Shown: positions 1-9,039, counted from the first letter of the stretch. The stretch: DNA of 64,000 nucleotides from Ectopseudomonas mendocina (GCF_008041835.1 NZ_VRYE01000087.1:1-64000); one strand, 5' to 3'. A program made the numbers and translations. Notes: a model not told the origin generated them from the letters alone.

Positions 1-400
1 TGATCCACCGAGTGCTGCCACCGGGGCGCGAAGTCGCTCCAACCTCTGCTAGAAAACATTGACCCCAGGTAAGGCCGTTGCGGCTTGATGCCTTGGTTCC
101 TACTGGCCTTCGAGGTCTGAATGTAATAGGCATACCGCAAGCTCACACAATGTTGGCCAGAAGCTGATGACAGCTTCCTCGAATAGGCCTGATAGATAGA
201 TGCAGCCGGGTAGCAGTGTTGAAAAGCAGGTTTGACAGTGGGGGCGAGTCCATACAGAGGAGCCGGCTTGCCGGCGATGCTTTGTGTAAGTGGGCTCCAT
301 ACACCGGATCGCCAGCAAGCTGGCTCCTACACACTCCTCTTCTCCGCTTAACTCACTGGCATGCGACAGAATCTGTCGTGTCGTACCTGCAACAAGCGTG
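1..400. other. gene-free stretch holding a REP pair
   Basis: I find no convincing gene in this stretch; the short open frames here have no family resemblance. The only structure I can support is an inverted pair of palindromes at 259-279 and 308-330, described separately. It lies downstream of the minus-strand EamA gene, a usual place for REP elements in Pseudomonas. Confidence 0.6.
259..330. repeat. REP pair (BIME-like inverted repeat)
   Basis: Two short palindromes face each other. The left one (259-279) contains GCCGGCTTGCCGGC and starts GGAGCC; the right one (308-330) contains GCCAGCAAGCTGGC and ends GGCTCCTAC. This is the standard form of Pseudomonas REP sequences arranged as an inverted pair between genes. 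Confidence 0.75.
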
Positions 401-1294
401 TCAAACAGCCCCTGGAGCCCGTTGCCGCCAGCTATCGAGCAAGCGCCCGCCCCAGACGTTGATCAGCAGCCCGGCCATGACCAGCGCCGCGCCGACCATC
501 TGCAAGCCGCCGAGACGTTCGCCCAGCAGCAGCGCCGAGGAGCTGATGCCCACCACCGGCACCAGCAGCGAGAACGGCGCCACCTGGCTGGCCGGATAGC
601 GCGACAGCAGGCGGCTCCAGAGCCCGTAACCGAGAATGGTGGCACCGAATGCCAGGTAGGCCAGCACCAGCAGCGAGTCCAGGCTTAAGGTACGTAGCGA
701 CTGACTGATCAGCTCCGGCCCTTCCAGCCACAGTGATAACGCCAGAAATGGCAGCGGCGGTATCAGGCTGCCCCAGACCACCAGCCCAACCAGATTGACC
801 TTGCCCAGCTTGCGCGTGACCACGTTGCCCAGCGCCCACATCGACGCCGCCGCGATGGTCAGGGCGAAGCCCGCCAGGGTCATCGCCTGCCCGCCCTGCA
901 GTCCGATCAACAGCAGGCCGCTGGCCGCCACCAGCAAGCCGAACAGATTGCTGCCACGCAGCCGCTCGCCGAGAAACAGCGCGGCGAAGAACAGGGTGAA
1001 GAATGCCTGCGACTGCAGCACCAGCGACGCCAGGCCAGCCGGCATGCCGACATGCATGGCGTAGAAGAGAAAGGCGAACTGCCCCACTGAAATGGTCATG
1101 CCATAAGCCAGCATCCAGCGCAGCGGCACCTGCGGCCGACGCACGAAGAGAATCGCCGGAAAGGCCGCGAGCATAAAGCGCAACGCGCCCATCAGCATCG
1201 GCGGCATACCCTGCAGGCCGACCTTGATCACCACGAAGTTCAGCCCCCAGACGACGATCACCAGCAGCGCCAGCAGCAGATCCTTGGGTGTCAT
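401..1294 (-). CDS. EamA/DMT-family metabolite exporter
   Basis: This 297-residue inner-membrane protein belongs to the drug/metabolite transporter superfamily. It has about ten hydrophobic segments in two EamA halves, with the family-typical opening WGLNFVVIKVGL near residue 15. Members such as E. coli EamA export cysteine pathway metabolites or other small solutes, but the substrate cannot be read from the sequence. I take the ATG at 1294, about nine bases after a GAGG, rather than the in-frame GTG two codons upstream. It appears to be a single-gene unit diverging from the TauE-type gene. Confidence 0.85.
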   Translation of the reverse strand: MTPKDLLLALLVIVVWGLNFVVIKVGLQGMPPMLMGALRFMLAAFPAILFVRRPQVPLRWMLAYGMTISVGQFAFLFYAMHVGMPAGLASLVLQSQAFFTLFFAALFLGERLRGSNLFGLLVAASGLLLIGLQGGQAMTLAGFALTIAAASMWALGNVVTRKLGKVNLVGLVVWGSLIPPLPFLALSLWLEGPELISQSLRTLSLDSLLVLAYLAFGATILGYGLWSRLLSRYPASQVAPFSLLVPVVGISSSALLLGERLGGLQMVGAALVMAGLLINVWGGRLLDSWRQRAPGAV

Positions 1295-1433
1295 GAGCAC
1301 GAACCTCGGGTTGAGTGAGCCGGCATTAGAGCAGCCTCACCCCGCAGCAGACAGACACAGAGGCCGAGGAAAAAAGCCACACAGACACTGACGGCTGCTA
1401 ACCTGCGCGCCTTCGTAGCGTTACGCCAAGCCC

Positions 1434-2168
1434 ATGACTCTGCACGATTTCCTTCTGTTCGCCTTGCCGGCAGTGTTTCTCACCGGCCTCTCCAAGGGCG
1501 GCTTCGGCGGCGCCCTGGGCGGCATCGCCGTGCCGTTGCTGGCACTGGCCACGTCGCCGAAACAGGCGGTGGCGGTGATGCTGCCGATTCTCTGCCTGGC
1601 CGACGTGGTCGGGCTCAAGGCCTACTGGGGCAAATGGGACACGGCCAACCTCAAGGTCATGTTGCCGGGCGCCGTGATCGGTATCGGCATCGGTTCGCTG
1701 ACCTTCGGCTTGTTCGATGAGCGTGCCATCGGCCTGCTGATCGGCACCATCGCCATTGCCTTCGTCGGCCTTGGCCTGCTGGCTGGCAACCAGGCACCAC
1801 GTCCACTGCACAAAGGCCGTGGCACATTGCTGTCGAGCCTGGCCGGCTTCACCAGCTTCGTCGCCCACGCCGGTGGCCCACCGGTGGTGATGCACCTGCT
1901 GCCGCAGCAACTGGACAAGGTGCGCTTCGTCGCCACCATCAACCTGTTCTTCCTGCTCACCAATGCCGCCAAGCTGCTGCCCTACGCAGCGCTGGGCCAG
2001 TTCACCGAGGAGAATCTGCTACTGAGCCTGATGCTCGCGCCCATCGTCCCGCTGGGCGTCTGGAGCGGCTTGTGGCTGCAATCACGCGTCAACCACCTGT
2101 GGTTCTACCGCATCGCCCGGCTGGGCATTCTGCTGGCGGGCGTGCAGTTGATCTGGCGCTACCTCTGA
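1434..2168 (+). CDS. TauE/SafE-family membrane permease
   Basis: A 244-residue membrane protein with about eight hydrophobic segments. It carries the family's glycine-rich segment GLSKGGFGGALGG (about residues 19-31) and a second related segment around residues 140-150 (FVAHAGGPPVVM). TauE/SafE proteins are putative exporters of sulfite, sulfoacetate or other organosulfur anions. No sulfur-metabolism genes adjoin it, so the substrate is unknown. It sits alone between a divergent EamA gene and the yebC-like gene. Confidence 0.85.
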   Translation: MTLHDFLLFALPAVFLTGLSKGGFGGALGGIAVPLLALATSPKQAVAVMLPILCLADVVGLKAYWGKWDTANLKVMLPGAVIGIGIGSLTFGLFDERAIGLLIGTIAIAFVGLGLLAGNQAPRPLHKGRGTLLSSLAGFTSFVAHAGGPPVVMHLLPQQLDKVRFVATINLFFLLTNAAKLLPYAALGQFTEENLLLSLMLAPIVPLGVWSGLWLQSRVNHLWFYRIARLGILLAGVQLIWRYL

Positions 2169-2288
2169 GCCCACCGGCTGAAATTGCAGGTGCCGATAGC
2201 CGCGCAAGGCACTAGAATCCGCAGCCTATCCGATCGTCAGGCGTACCAGAGCCTGACGCCGACTCACTTCTCGGCCAGGAGACCCCAG

Positions 2289-2990
2289 ATGGGCGCCCAG
2301 TGGAAAGCCAAACCCAAAGAAGCCGCCGCCAATGCCCGAGGCAAGATCTTCGGCAAGCTGGTGAAGGAAATCATGATCGCCGCGCGCAACGGCGCCGACC
2401 CGGACATGAACCCCAAGCTGCGCCTGGCCGTGCATCAGGCCAAGAAAGCCTCGATGCCCAAGGACACCCTCGAGCGCGCCATCAAGAAAGGCGCAGGCCT
2501 GTCCGGTGAAGTGATCAACTACGAGCGCACCCTCTACGAAGGCTTTGCCCCGCATCAGGTGCCAGTGATCGTCGAGTGCCTGACCGACAACGTCAACCGC
2601 ACCGTTGCCGAGATCCGCGTGCTGTTCCGCAAGGGCCAGCTCGGCGCTTCCGGCTCGGTCAGCTGGGATTTCGACCACGTTGGCCTGATCGAAGCCAGCA
2701 GCGAAGAGAATGCCGACCCGGAACTGGCCGCCATCGAAGCCGGCGCCCAGGACTTCGTCCCCGATGACGAGGGTGCCACCCTGTTCATCACCGACCCGAC
2801 CGACCTCGATGCCGTGTGCAAGGCGCTGCCGGAGCAGGGCTTTACCGTCAACTCGGCCAAGCTCGGCTACCGTCCGAAAAACCCGGTAAGCAGCCTGACG
2901 CCGGAGCAGATGGAAGAAGTCGAAGCCTTCCTCGAAGCCATCGATGGCCACGATGACGTGCAGAACGTCTACGTCGGCCTCGCCGGCTGA
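2289..2990 (+). CDS. YebC/PmpR-family DNA-binding protein, YeeN type
   Basis: A 233-residue protein of the YebC/PmpR family. YebC proteins act as transcriptional regulators and, in recent work on the family, as translation factors that help ribosomes through difficult peptides. The start MGAQWKAKPKEAAANARGK differs from the canonical MAGHSKW opening and resembles E. coli YeeN, so this is the paralogue rather than the ruvC-linked gene. The core IMIAARNGADPDMNPKL and the basic stretch DTLERAIKKG are clear. I start at the ATG at 2289 because AGGAGA lies just upstream and the longer frame has no family similarity. A GC-rich hairpin follows the stop near 3000-3020. Confidence 0.88.
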   Translation: MGAQWKAKPKEAAANARGKIFGKLVKEIMIAARNGADPDMNPKLRLAVHQAKKASMPKDTLERAIKKGAGLSGEVINYERTLYEGFAPHQVPVIVECLTDNVNRTVAEIRVLFRKGQLGASGSVSWDFDHVGLIEASSEENADPELAAIEAGAQDFVPDDEGATLFITDPTDLDAVCKALPEQGFTVNSAKLGYRPKNPVSSLTPEQMEEVEAFLEAIDGHDDVQNVYVGLAG

Positions 2991-2999
2991 TGCTCGCCG

Positions 3000-3020
3000 G
3001 GCGCCCTGAATGGGGCGCCC
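3000..3020 (+). terminator. GC-rich hairpin after the yebC-like gene
   Basis: GGGCGCCC, five bases, then GGGCGCCC forms a strong stem directly after the stop codon. There is no T-tract, so it may be a factor-dependent or weak terminator rather than a classical intrinsic one. Confidence 0.4.
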
Positions 3021-3045
3021 ATATCAGGCAAGGCCTCCGCCCTCT

Positions 3046-3069
3046 GTAGGAGCCCCGCCCCGGGGCGAA
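3046..3069. repeat. single REP-type palindrome
   Basis: GTAGGAGCCCCGCCCCGGGG followed by CGAA matches the REP units repeated at 46.75-47.06 kb. It stands alone between the yebC-like gene and the Nudix gene. Confidence 0.6.
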
Positions 3070-3128
3070 ATTGTGCAACGTGCGTTGTACAGTTTCGCCA
3101 GAGACGCCATCCGTTCAGTGCCTGCCCC

Positions 3129-3530
3129 ATGAAAACCACCCTGCATATCGCCGCAGCCTGCCTGTTCGATGAACAAGGCCGTCTGCTGCTGGTGCGCAAG
3201 CGCAACACGCGTTTCTTCATGCTGCCGGGCGGCAAACGTGAAGCGGGCGAAGATGCGCTGCCTGCACTGCAACGCGAACTGTTCGAGGAACTGGAACTGC
3301 AGCTCGACGCAGGCGCACTGCAAGCGCTCGGCCAGTTCCAGGCGCCGGCCGCCAATGAGGCCGACACCTGGCTACAGGCCGATATCTTCAGCGCCGCCCT
3401 GCCCCACGCTGTTCAAGCCGCCGCCGAGTTGGAAGAACTGCGCTGGCTCGACATGACTCAGCCCCTGCCCGATGACCTGGCGCCACTGCTGCGCGAACAG
3501 GTGTTACCCGCCCTTGCGGCCAGTCTGTAG
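3129..3530 (+). CDS. Nudix hydrolase
   Basis: A 133-residue Nudix hydrolase, a family that cleaves nucleoside diphosphates linked to another moiety. The Nudix box is complete and begins at about residue 36: GGKREAGE, seven residues, then RELFEEL, fitting GX5EX7REUXEE. The N-terminal TLHIAAACLFDEQGRLLLVRKR is the family's opening strand. It is short and near MutT in size, but its substrate cannot be deduced. It stands alone, with a REP upstream and a small conserved gene downstream. Confidence 0.88.
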   Translation: MKTTLHIAAACLFDEQGRLLLVRKRNTRFFMLPGGKREAGEDALPALQRELFEELELQLDAGALQALGQFQAPAANEADTWLQADIFSAALPHAVQAAAELEELRWLDMTQPLPDDLAPLLREQVLPALAASL

Positions 3531-3672
3531 AGCCGCCTCACGCCAACTCAAAAATGGCTCCCGGCAGTTTCTTGATCCACGACAACGCAAGCGACGGCAC
3601 CAGCCATTAGGCTGCGCCGATAAACAGAACCATTCGCCTTGCCTGCAAACCCCATAGAACGCGAGGTTTGCC

Positions 3673-4002
3673 ATGAGTATCACGTCCGCCCAGATCTGCC
3701 AGGCCGCCGACCAGTTGCAAGGTTTCGTCGGCTTCAACGCCAAGACCGGCCACTACCTGCTGCGCTTTTCAGAGGACAGCTTCGGCCTCGATGTACCGGC
3801 CGAAACCATCATCCCCACCTGCGAGTACGTGTGGAGCAGCGACGAAGGCGAACTGATGCGCCTGGATCGCCAGCGCCTGGCCTGGCTGCAGGAACAGCGT
3901 ATCGATGACCGGGTCAATCTCAGCGAGCCGCTGCGAGTCTATCTGCGCCGCAGCGACCTGCCGGAAATCCGCGCCGAGCGCCGGCGCCTGACGCCGGCCT
4001 GA
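3673..4002 (+). CDS. conserved hypothetical protein, 109 aa
   Basis: I do not recognise a named family. The protein is soluble, acidic in its middle and basic at the C-terminus (RRSDLPEIRAERRRLTPA), with no signal peptide or membrane segment. A GAGG sits shortly before the ATG, and the coding frame shows the normal high-GC third-position bias, so it is likely real. It is monocistronic and convergent with the FHA gene; two hairpins separate them. Confidence 0.65.
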   Translation: MSITSAQICQAADQLQGFVGFNAKTGHYLLRFSEDSFGLDVPAETIIPTCEYVWSSDEGELMRLDRQRLAWLQEQRIDDRVNLSEPLRVYLRRSDLPEIRAERRRLTPA

Positions 4003-4024
4003 GATGCAGCCTGTCCCGGTGCAT

Positions 4025-4101
4025 TCGGTGCGCACGGCGCACCGAACGACAGAGCAAACGTCACCGTACGGCAACCGCCCTTGAGGTGCGCCGTGCGCAC
4101 C
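4025..4101. terminator. two hairpins between convergent genes
   Basis: TCGGTGCG, five bases, CGCACCGA (about 4026-4046) and GGTGCGC CGT GCGCACC (about 4085-4101) are strong inverted repeats in the gap between two convergent genes. The shared GGTGCGC core suggests related repeat units. They could act as bidirectional terminators, although neither has a clear T-tract. Confidence 0.4.
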
Positions 4102-4115
4102 AATGCGCGTATACC

Positions 4116-5024
4116 TCAGCCCAATAAACGCACCGCGGCAGCGCCAAGGCCCACGCCGATCAGCAGCAGTACGATCCCACCCAGCCACAGCTTGCCCGCG
4201 CTGTTGATAGCTGGCGCGATAACTGGCGCGGGTTTGGCCTGAGCTGCTCGCAGCGGATTGGCTGCCGCCGGCGCTGCCCTGACGCTGGCACGCGCTGCTA
4301 CCTGCGGCGCCGGGGCGATCTGCGTGGCGCCGCCGCCAGCCGCCCTGGCGGCCAACGCAGGCGGCAGGTCCGCCACGCGCATGAACTGGGTGGCATCCTC
4401 GTCGGGCGCATCGCTCACGTTCACCTTCGGCCCGATCACCAGCAGCGTCACCGAGCCCATCTTCAACTGATCGCCCGGTTGCAGCACGGCGGTCCGGACC
4501 TTCTGCTGGTTGACCAGCACGCCGTTGGCCGAGGCAAGGTCCTTGACCTCCAGTACGTCGTCCTTGAGAAAGAACTCGCAATGCCGGCGCGACAGCTCCA
4601 GATCGCTGAAGCACAGCTCGCACTTGCTCGAGCGGCCGAAGGTCATCGAGCCGTGGACATGAAACTTGCGCCCCTGGTGTTCGCCCTGGATCACCTGCAG
4701 AAACCAGCGCGGAGCCGCCGCTTCCGGCCTGGCCACGCGTTTCGCCGGGTCGACCAGCAGCAACTCGACGCCACCGAGGCGCAGGCGATCACCGTCGCGC
4801 AGTTGAAAGCGTGTACCCACGCGCTGGTCATTGACCCAGGTGGCACCCTGCCCGGTATCGCTCAGGTAGTAATAACCGTGGTCCTGACGAATCTCGGCGT
4901 GGAAGCTGGCGATTCCGGCATCGCCAAGCACCAGTTGGTTGCGGCTGTCCTGGCCGATGGTCAGGCGCTCATCGGTCAGCCAGACCGGCGCTTGACGGTT
5001 ATCCAGGAACTGCAGTCTGAGCAT
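4116..5024 (-). CDS. double FHA-domain protein with C-terminal membrane anchor
   Basis: A 302-residue protein with two forkhead-associated domains (about residues 1-92 and 107-197), an Ala/Pro-rich linker, and one hydrophobic segment at about 279-299. FHA domains bind phosphothreonine. The second has the full signature (GRS at 130-132, SRRH at 145-148, ANG at 166-168). The first lacks key residues: GR is replaced by GQ at 24-25 and the Asn-Gly loop is altered, so it probably does not bind phosphopeptide. The linker holds ATQ at 211-213 and 233-235, plausible phosphorylation sites. The gene is last in a phosphatase-kinase-FHA operon and starts 16 bases after the kinase stop, so it is a likely kinase substrate or effector. 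Confidence 0.85.
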   Translation of the reverse strand: MLRLQFLDNRQAPVWLTDERLTIGQDSRNQLVLGDAGIASFHAEIRQDHGYYYLSDTGQGATWVNDQRVGTRFQLRDGDRLRLGGVELLLVDPAKRVARPEAAAPRWFLQVIQGEHQGRKFHVHGSMTFGRSSKCELCFSDLELSRRHCEFFLKDDVLEVKDLASANGVLVNQQKVRTAVLQPGDQLKMGSVTLLVIGPKVNVSDAPDEDATQFMRVADLPPALAARAAGGGATQIAPAPQVAARASVRAAPAAANPLRAAQAKPAPVIAPAINSAGKLWLGGIVLLLIGVGLGAAAVRLLG

Positions 5025-5039
5025 CGTGGTCGCCTCGGG

Positions 5040-6524
5040 TCAGTCGAATAGATTGTTCAGCAAGCGCTTGATCGGGTTCTGCTGGACCGGCGGCGCGCTG
5101 CGCGGCCGACTCGCCGCCTGGCTGCTGCGCACGCGCTGCAGGTGACCGTCGTAGAACGCCAGCAGGCGTTCGTTGTCAGGCTCGGCCTCCAGCCCCTGCT
5201 TGATATGCTCAAGCGCCAGGTTGTATTCGCGCCGTGCATAGGCCGCCTCGCTCTGTTCGATGAAACGCTGCGCCACCCGGTTGATGCCAGCCAGGGCCAG
5301 CAGGTTGTCCGGTTCCCAGCCAAGCACCTGGCGGAAGTAATGCACCGCGCTGTCGTCCTCGGGCAGAAGCAGCAAGCCTTCGCCAAGGCGCTGCTCGGCC
5401 AGCTCGAGATACTGCAGGATACGGGCCTGCAGCACACGCTGCAGACCATCACTGGCCTGGGCGTTGTCTTCGTCCAGGGCCAGCGCCTGGCGAAAGTAAT
5501 AGTCGGCGTTGTCTTGCGCCGGGGTCAGCAGGTGCCCCTCGCTCAAACGCGTTTCAGCCAGCGCGAGCAACCCGGCGATGCGCTGCTGCAGCTGCCAGTA
5601 GTAGCCACCTGCGCTACTCACAGCTAGCAATAGCAGGCCAAGCACGGCCCAGGGCAACCAGCGCCGCCGGGAGGGGCGAGGCGGCAGGCTGACGGCCGGG
5701 CTCAGACGGGTCTGGTCCTGATCGGCGTCCTGCAGCTCATCGAGGCTGGCCAGCAGCACGTGGCAGTCGGCGAAGCGATCTTGCGGGTCCTTGGCCAGCA
5801 TGCGGTCGAGTAGCCACTGCAGCTCGCCCAGCGACTCCGGAAGCGGCGGCGCCTGTAGCTGCAATTGATTCATCAGGGTCTGGGTGTAGTTGCCGCCGCG
5901 AAAGGGGTTATGCCCGCTGAGCATCTCCAGCAGGATCACGCCCAGGCTGTAGATGTCGCTGCGTGCGTCCAGCGCCTGACACTGCGCCTGCTCGGGGCTG
6001 CTGTAGGCCGGGCTGCCGACGGCGATGCCGGACTGGGTCATCTCGCTGTCGAGCTGCAGCTCCTTGGCCACGCCAAAATCGCTGAGCACCGCAGTGCCAT
6101 CGTCGCGAAACAGGATGTTGCCGGGCTTGATATCGCGGTGCACCAGGCCCTTGTCGTGCACCAGCGCCAGGGCGCTGGCGATCTGCCGGACGATGCGCAA
6201 TGCACGCGCCGGCTCCAGGCGCTGGCCCTTGTACTGGGCCAGATCACCACCTGCCAGGTACTCCATGGCGAGAAAATGGCGACCATCGTCGAGTTGGTCG
6301 ATGCGGTAGATGGTGATGATCGAAGGATGCTGCAGGGAGGCGACGGTATGGCCTTCCTTGATGAAGCGCTGAGTGAAGGCTGCGTCCTCGCGATGCAACA
6401 GCACCTTCAGCGCCACCTGGCGCTGCAATGCCTGCTCGGTCGCCAGATAGACCTCAGCCATGCCGCCTTTGCCGAGGCGATGATGAATGCTGTAACCGGG
6501 TACGCTGATGGAAGGCTGGCTCAT
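5040..6524 (-). CDS. Hanks-type Ser/Thr protein kinase with membrane segment and TPR-like tail
   Basis: A 494-residue transmembrane kinase. Residues about 9-270 form the kinase domain: glycine loop LGKGGMAEVY, ATP lysine in VALKVL, catalytic loop HRDIKPGN, DFG, and SPAYSSPEQ. A basic PSRRRW stretch precedes a membrane helix at about 312-335. The rest holds repeated helical units (DNADYYFRQALALDEDNAQA, EDDSAVHYFRQVLGWEPDN) of TPR type. I choose the ATG at 6524 because the kinase fold starts there; the longer frame overlaps the phosphatase. It lies 16 bases after the PP2C gene and before the FHA gene. This trio resembles PppA-PpkA-Fha signalling of type VI secretion, but no secretion genes are in the window. 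Confidence 0.92.
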   Translation of the reverse strand: MSQPSISVPGYSIHHRLGKGGMAEVYLATEQALQRQVALKVLLHREDAAFTQRFIKEGHTVASLQHPSIITIYRIDQLDDGRHFLAMEYLAGGDLAQYKGQRLEPARALRIVRQIASALALVHDKGLVHRDIKPGNILFRDDGTAVLSDFGVAKELQLDSEMTQSGIAVGSPAYSSPEQAQCQALDARSDIYSLGVILLEMLSGHNPFRGGNYTQTLMNQLQLQAPPLPESLGELQWLLDRMLAKDPQDRFADCHVLLASLDELQDADQDQTRLSPAVSLPPRPSRRRWLPWAVLGLLLLAVSSAGGYYWQLQQRIAGLLALAETRLSEGHLLTPAQDNADYYFRQALALDEDNAQASDGLQRVLQARILQYLELAEQRLGEGLLLLPEDDSAVHYFRQVLGWEPDNLLALAGINRVAQRFIEQSEAAYARREYNLALEHIKQGLEAEPDNERLLAFYDGHLQRVRSSQAASRPRSAPPVQQNPIKRLLNNLFD

Positions 6525-6540
6525 GCGGCTCGACTGGCGC

Positions 6541-7329
6541 TCAGGGTTGAAGGGACTTGAACAGCTTGCGCAGCAGACCGGGGGGCGACGCTTCACGGGG
6601 CTCGGCAGCCGGGCCAAGGCCCAGGACGATACAGCTGATATTGTCTCTGCCGCCATGGCTATTGGCCAGCCCCACCAGTTGCTCGACCATCATTTCGAGC
6701 GTGGCCGCCTCAGCGCAACAGCGCTGGATGGCAGCGTCGTCCAGCTCGCTGGTCAGCCCGTCGCTGCACAGCAGCAGCAATTCGTCCGGCGCCAGTCGGA
6801 CGCGCAGCAGACCGACTTCAGGCGCCTGCCCGACCTGCCCCAGGCACTGCAGAATCACGTTGCGGCGCGGGTGCTCACGCGCCTCCTCGGCGCTCATCCG
6901 GCCAACGTCGACCATGGCCTGGACCCAGCTGTGGTCGTGACTGAGCTGCTCGATATGTTCACTGCCGATGCGATAGGCGCGGCTGTCACCAACCCAGGCC
7001 AGCTCGAACTCATCCCCGTTCAGGCGCACGGCAACCAGCGTACTGCCCATACCCGCCTCGCCCGCAACAGGTTGCGCCGCCGCGGCGATAGCCAGGTGGG
7101 CTGCATGCACCGCTGCAAATAGCTCCTCGCCCTGTTGCAGGGCGCCCACCAGTTCCTCCAGCGCCAGGGCACTGGCCACCTCGCCACGCGCGTGCCCGCC
7201 CATGCCATCGGCCAGCGCCCACAGCCCCAGATCGGGACGGCAGGCCAGGGCATCCTCGTTATGCGTGCGTACCTGGCCGGCAACGCTCTGCGCAGCGAAG
7301 ACCACGGATACAGGGGAAGGCTGAGACAC
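6541..7329 (-). CDS. PP2C-family protein phosphatase
   Basis: A 262-residue metal-dependent Ser/Thr phosphatase. The PP2C motifs appear in order: RTHNEDA (about 21-27), ADGMGGH (40-46), GSTL (about 95), WVGDSRAY (about 112-119), SDGLT and GGRDNIS near the end. All metal-binding aspartates are present, so it should be active. The start is GTG at 7329, with AAGGA nine bases upstream. It is the first gene of the phosphatase-kinase-FHA operon and presumably reverses phosphorylation by the neighbouring kinase. Confidence 0.92.
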   Translation of the reverse strand: MSQPSPVSVVFAAQSVAGQVRTHNEDALACRPDLGLWALADGMGGHARGEVASALALEELVGALQQGEELFAAVHAAHLAIAAAAQPVAGEAGMGSTLVAVRLNGDEFELAWVGDSRAYRIGSEHIEQLSHDHSWVQAMVDVGRMSAEEAREHPRRNVILQCLGQVGQAPEVGLLRVRLAPDELLLLCSDGLTSELDDAAIQRCCAEAATLEMMVEQLVGLANSHGGRDNISCIVLGLGPAAEPREASPPGLLRKLFKSLQP

Positions 7330-7469
7330 GCGGCGAATCCTTGAGCAAAATGCGATTGCCCATGATGCGGCGCCACGAACGGGCTGTCACCGCCCGCAAG
7401 GCCGTAAATGCGCAACCGTTAACCAAAATACGATGGTTAAATAAGCCGCCAGATCCGCCACCTGAACCC

Positions 7470-7880
7470 ATGACCTCACCGCGTTTTCGCCGCTTGCCCC
7501 TGCAGTTGCGACCTCTGGTCGACAAGTTCTACCGCGACCACCGCTCGCCGATGCGCAGCCAGGCGGGGGATGAACTGTGGGTGGCGGAAAACGCCAGCGA
7601 GATCGTCGCAACCCTGAGCCTTCGCCCTGTAGCGGGAGGAGAGTGGCTGACTGGCCTGTTCGTCGCCCCCGCGCTGCGGCGCCAAGGCGTGGCAGCGGCA
7701 TTGCTCAGTCACAGCCTGGCGCTACATCCCGAGCCAGTCTGGCTGTTCTGTCATCCCGAGCTGCGCAGCTTCTATCAGCGCCTGGGCTTCGAGGACTGTC
7801 AAGGCCTGCCGACCGAGCTGGCCGTGCGGCTGACCCGCTATCAGCGCAACAAATCGCTTGCCTCGCTGCGCATCCACTGA
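7470..7880 (+). CDS. GNAT-family N-acetyltransferase
   Basis: A 136-residue acetyltransferase of the GNAT fold. The acetyl-CoA pyrophosphate loop is seen in LFVAPALRRQGVAAALL (about residues 62-78), followed by the expected strand and FYQRLGFED near residue 103. The substrate is unknown. I start at the ATG at 7470 (MTSPRFRRL); the frame is open upstream but the extra 43 residues are proline-rich and atypical. It is divergent from the phosphatase operon. Confidence 0.8.
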   Translation: MTSPRFRRLPLQLRPLVDKFYRDHRSPMRSQAGDELWVAENASEIVATLSLRPVAGGEWLTGLFVAPALRRQGVAAALLSHSLALHPEPVWLFCHPELRSFYQRLGFEDCQGLPTELAVRLTRYQRNKSLASLRIH

Positions 7881-7988
7881 GCAGCCTGTCGGTCTGGGCG
7901 AAAATACTGGCACTTTGCCCAGGAATGCCCCTTGCCATTAGCGGTCCATGCTCTGCATGCTTGCGTCATAACAACGAAAAGTAATGCC

Positions 7989-9035
7989 ATGCCGACCCAG
8001 ACCGCTCGCCTGCTCAAACGCCTGCGCAATGACTTTCAGCTGTCGATCATCACCCTGATGGGACTTTTCGGCGTGATCGGCATCTCGCCCTATGCCGTCT
8101 ACCGCCTGCTGGAAGGCAACTACCTGGTCGGTATCGCCGACACCATCATCGTCCTGTCCACGCTCTTTGCCGTGCGCTATGCCTGGCTCACCCGGGATAC
8201 GGTCAAACCTGGCATTTTCCTGGCAGCCGTGTTCTCTATCGCCGCCACGCTGATCGTCATCAATCTGGGGGTCAATGGCCTGTTCTGGATCTATCCGCTG
8301 ATCCTGTTCAACTTCTTCATGGTCACCCCTGGCAAGGCCTTGCTCGCCAGTTCGCTGGTTCTGGGCAGCCTCACCAGCCATGCTCTGCTGATACCCGGCA
8401 GCGTGTTCGAAAGCCATTATCAGATGGTGTCGTTCCTGGTCACCTGCTTGATGGCCAGCGTGCTCAGCTTCATTTTCGCCTTCCGTACCCGCAACCAGCG
8501 CGACCAGCTGCAATCACTGGCCATTCATGATCCGCTGACCGGCGCGCGCAACCGCCGGGCGATGAACGAAGAATTGAAGATTGCCATGGCCAGCCATCGC
8601 CGCCACAGCGACAGTTACGGCTTGCTGGTGATGGATCTGGATCACTTCAAGCAGATCAACGACCGCTTCGGTCATCACGTCGGCGACCAGGTGCTGGTGG
8701 CCTTCGTCGAGCTGATCAAGCGCTGCTCACGCAAGGAAGATCGCTTGTTCCGCTTTGGTGGCGAGGAGTTTCTCCTGCTGCTGCCCAACACCGACCAGAC
8801 GGGCCTGCAGGCCGCGGCGCAGAATCTGCTCAGTTGGGTGGCGCAGGAGCTCAAAAGCCCAGGCGGCGCGGTGACCGTCTCCATCGGCGGCGCCATTCTG
8901 CATAGTGGCGAGCACTGGGAGAGCTGGCTGCAGCGCGCCGATGAGTGCCTGTATCGCGCCAAGAGCGAGGGGCGCAATCGCGCGGTTATCGCCGACGCGC
9001 CAAACGATCAGAGCAAGACTGCCACCAGCCACTGA
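7989..9035 (+). CDS. membrane-bound GGDEF diguanylate cyclase
   Basis: A 348-residue protein predicted to make cyclic di-GMP. The first about 170 residues carry roughly six hydrophobic segments that resemble membrane sensor regions. The C-terminal half is a GGDEF domain: DPLTGARNRRAM, DLDHFKQINDRFGH, and an active-site variant GGEEF. The RKED eight residues before GGEEF fits the inhibitory I-site RxxD, so product feedback is likely. There is no EAL domain. I use the ATG at 7989 because the upstream extension is poor coding sequence. Confidence 0.92.
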   Translation: MPTQTARLLKRLRNDFQLSIITLMGLFGVIGISPYAVYRLLEGNYLVGIADTIIVLSTLFAVRYAWLTRDTVKPGIFLAAVFSIAATLIVINLGVNGLFWIYPLILFNFFMVTPGKALLASSLVLGSLTSHALLIPGSVFESHYQMVSFLVTCLMASVLSFIFAFRTRNQRDQLQSLAIHDPLTGARNRRAMNEELKIAMASHRRHSDSYGLLVMDLDHFKQINDRFGHHVGDQVLVAFVELIKRCSRKEDRLFRFGGEEFLLLLPNTDQTGLQAAAQNLLSWVAQELKSPGGAVTVSIGGAILHSGEHWESWLQRADECLYRAKSEGRNRAVIADAPNDQSKTATSH

Positions 9036-9039
9036 GGCG

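Noticed and set aside
4116..7329. Part of a type VI secretion cluster
   Set aside because: The genes on both sides are unrelated and no structural secretion gene is present, so only the signalling trio is supported.
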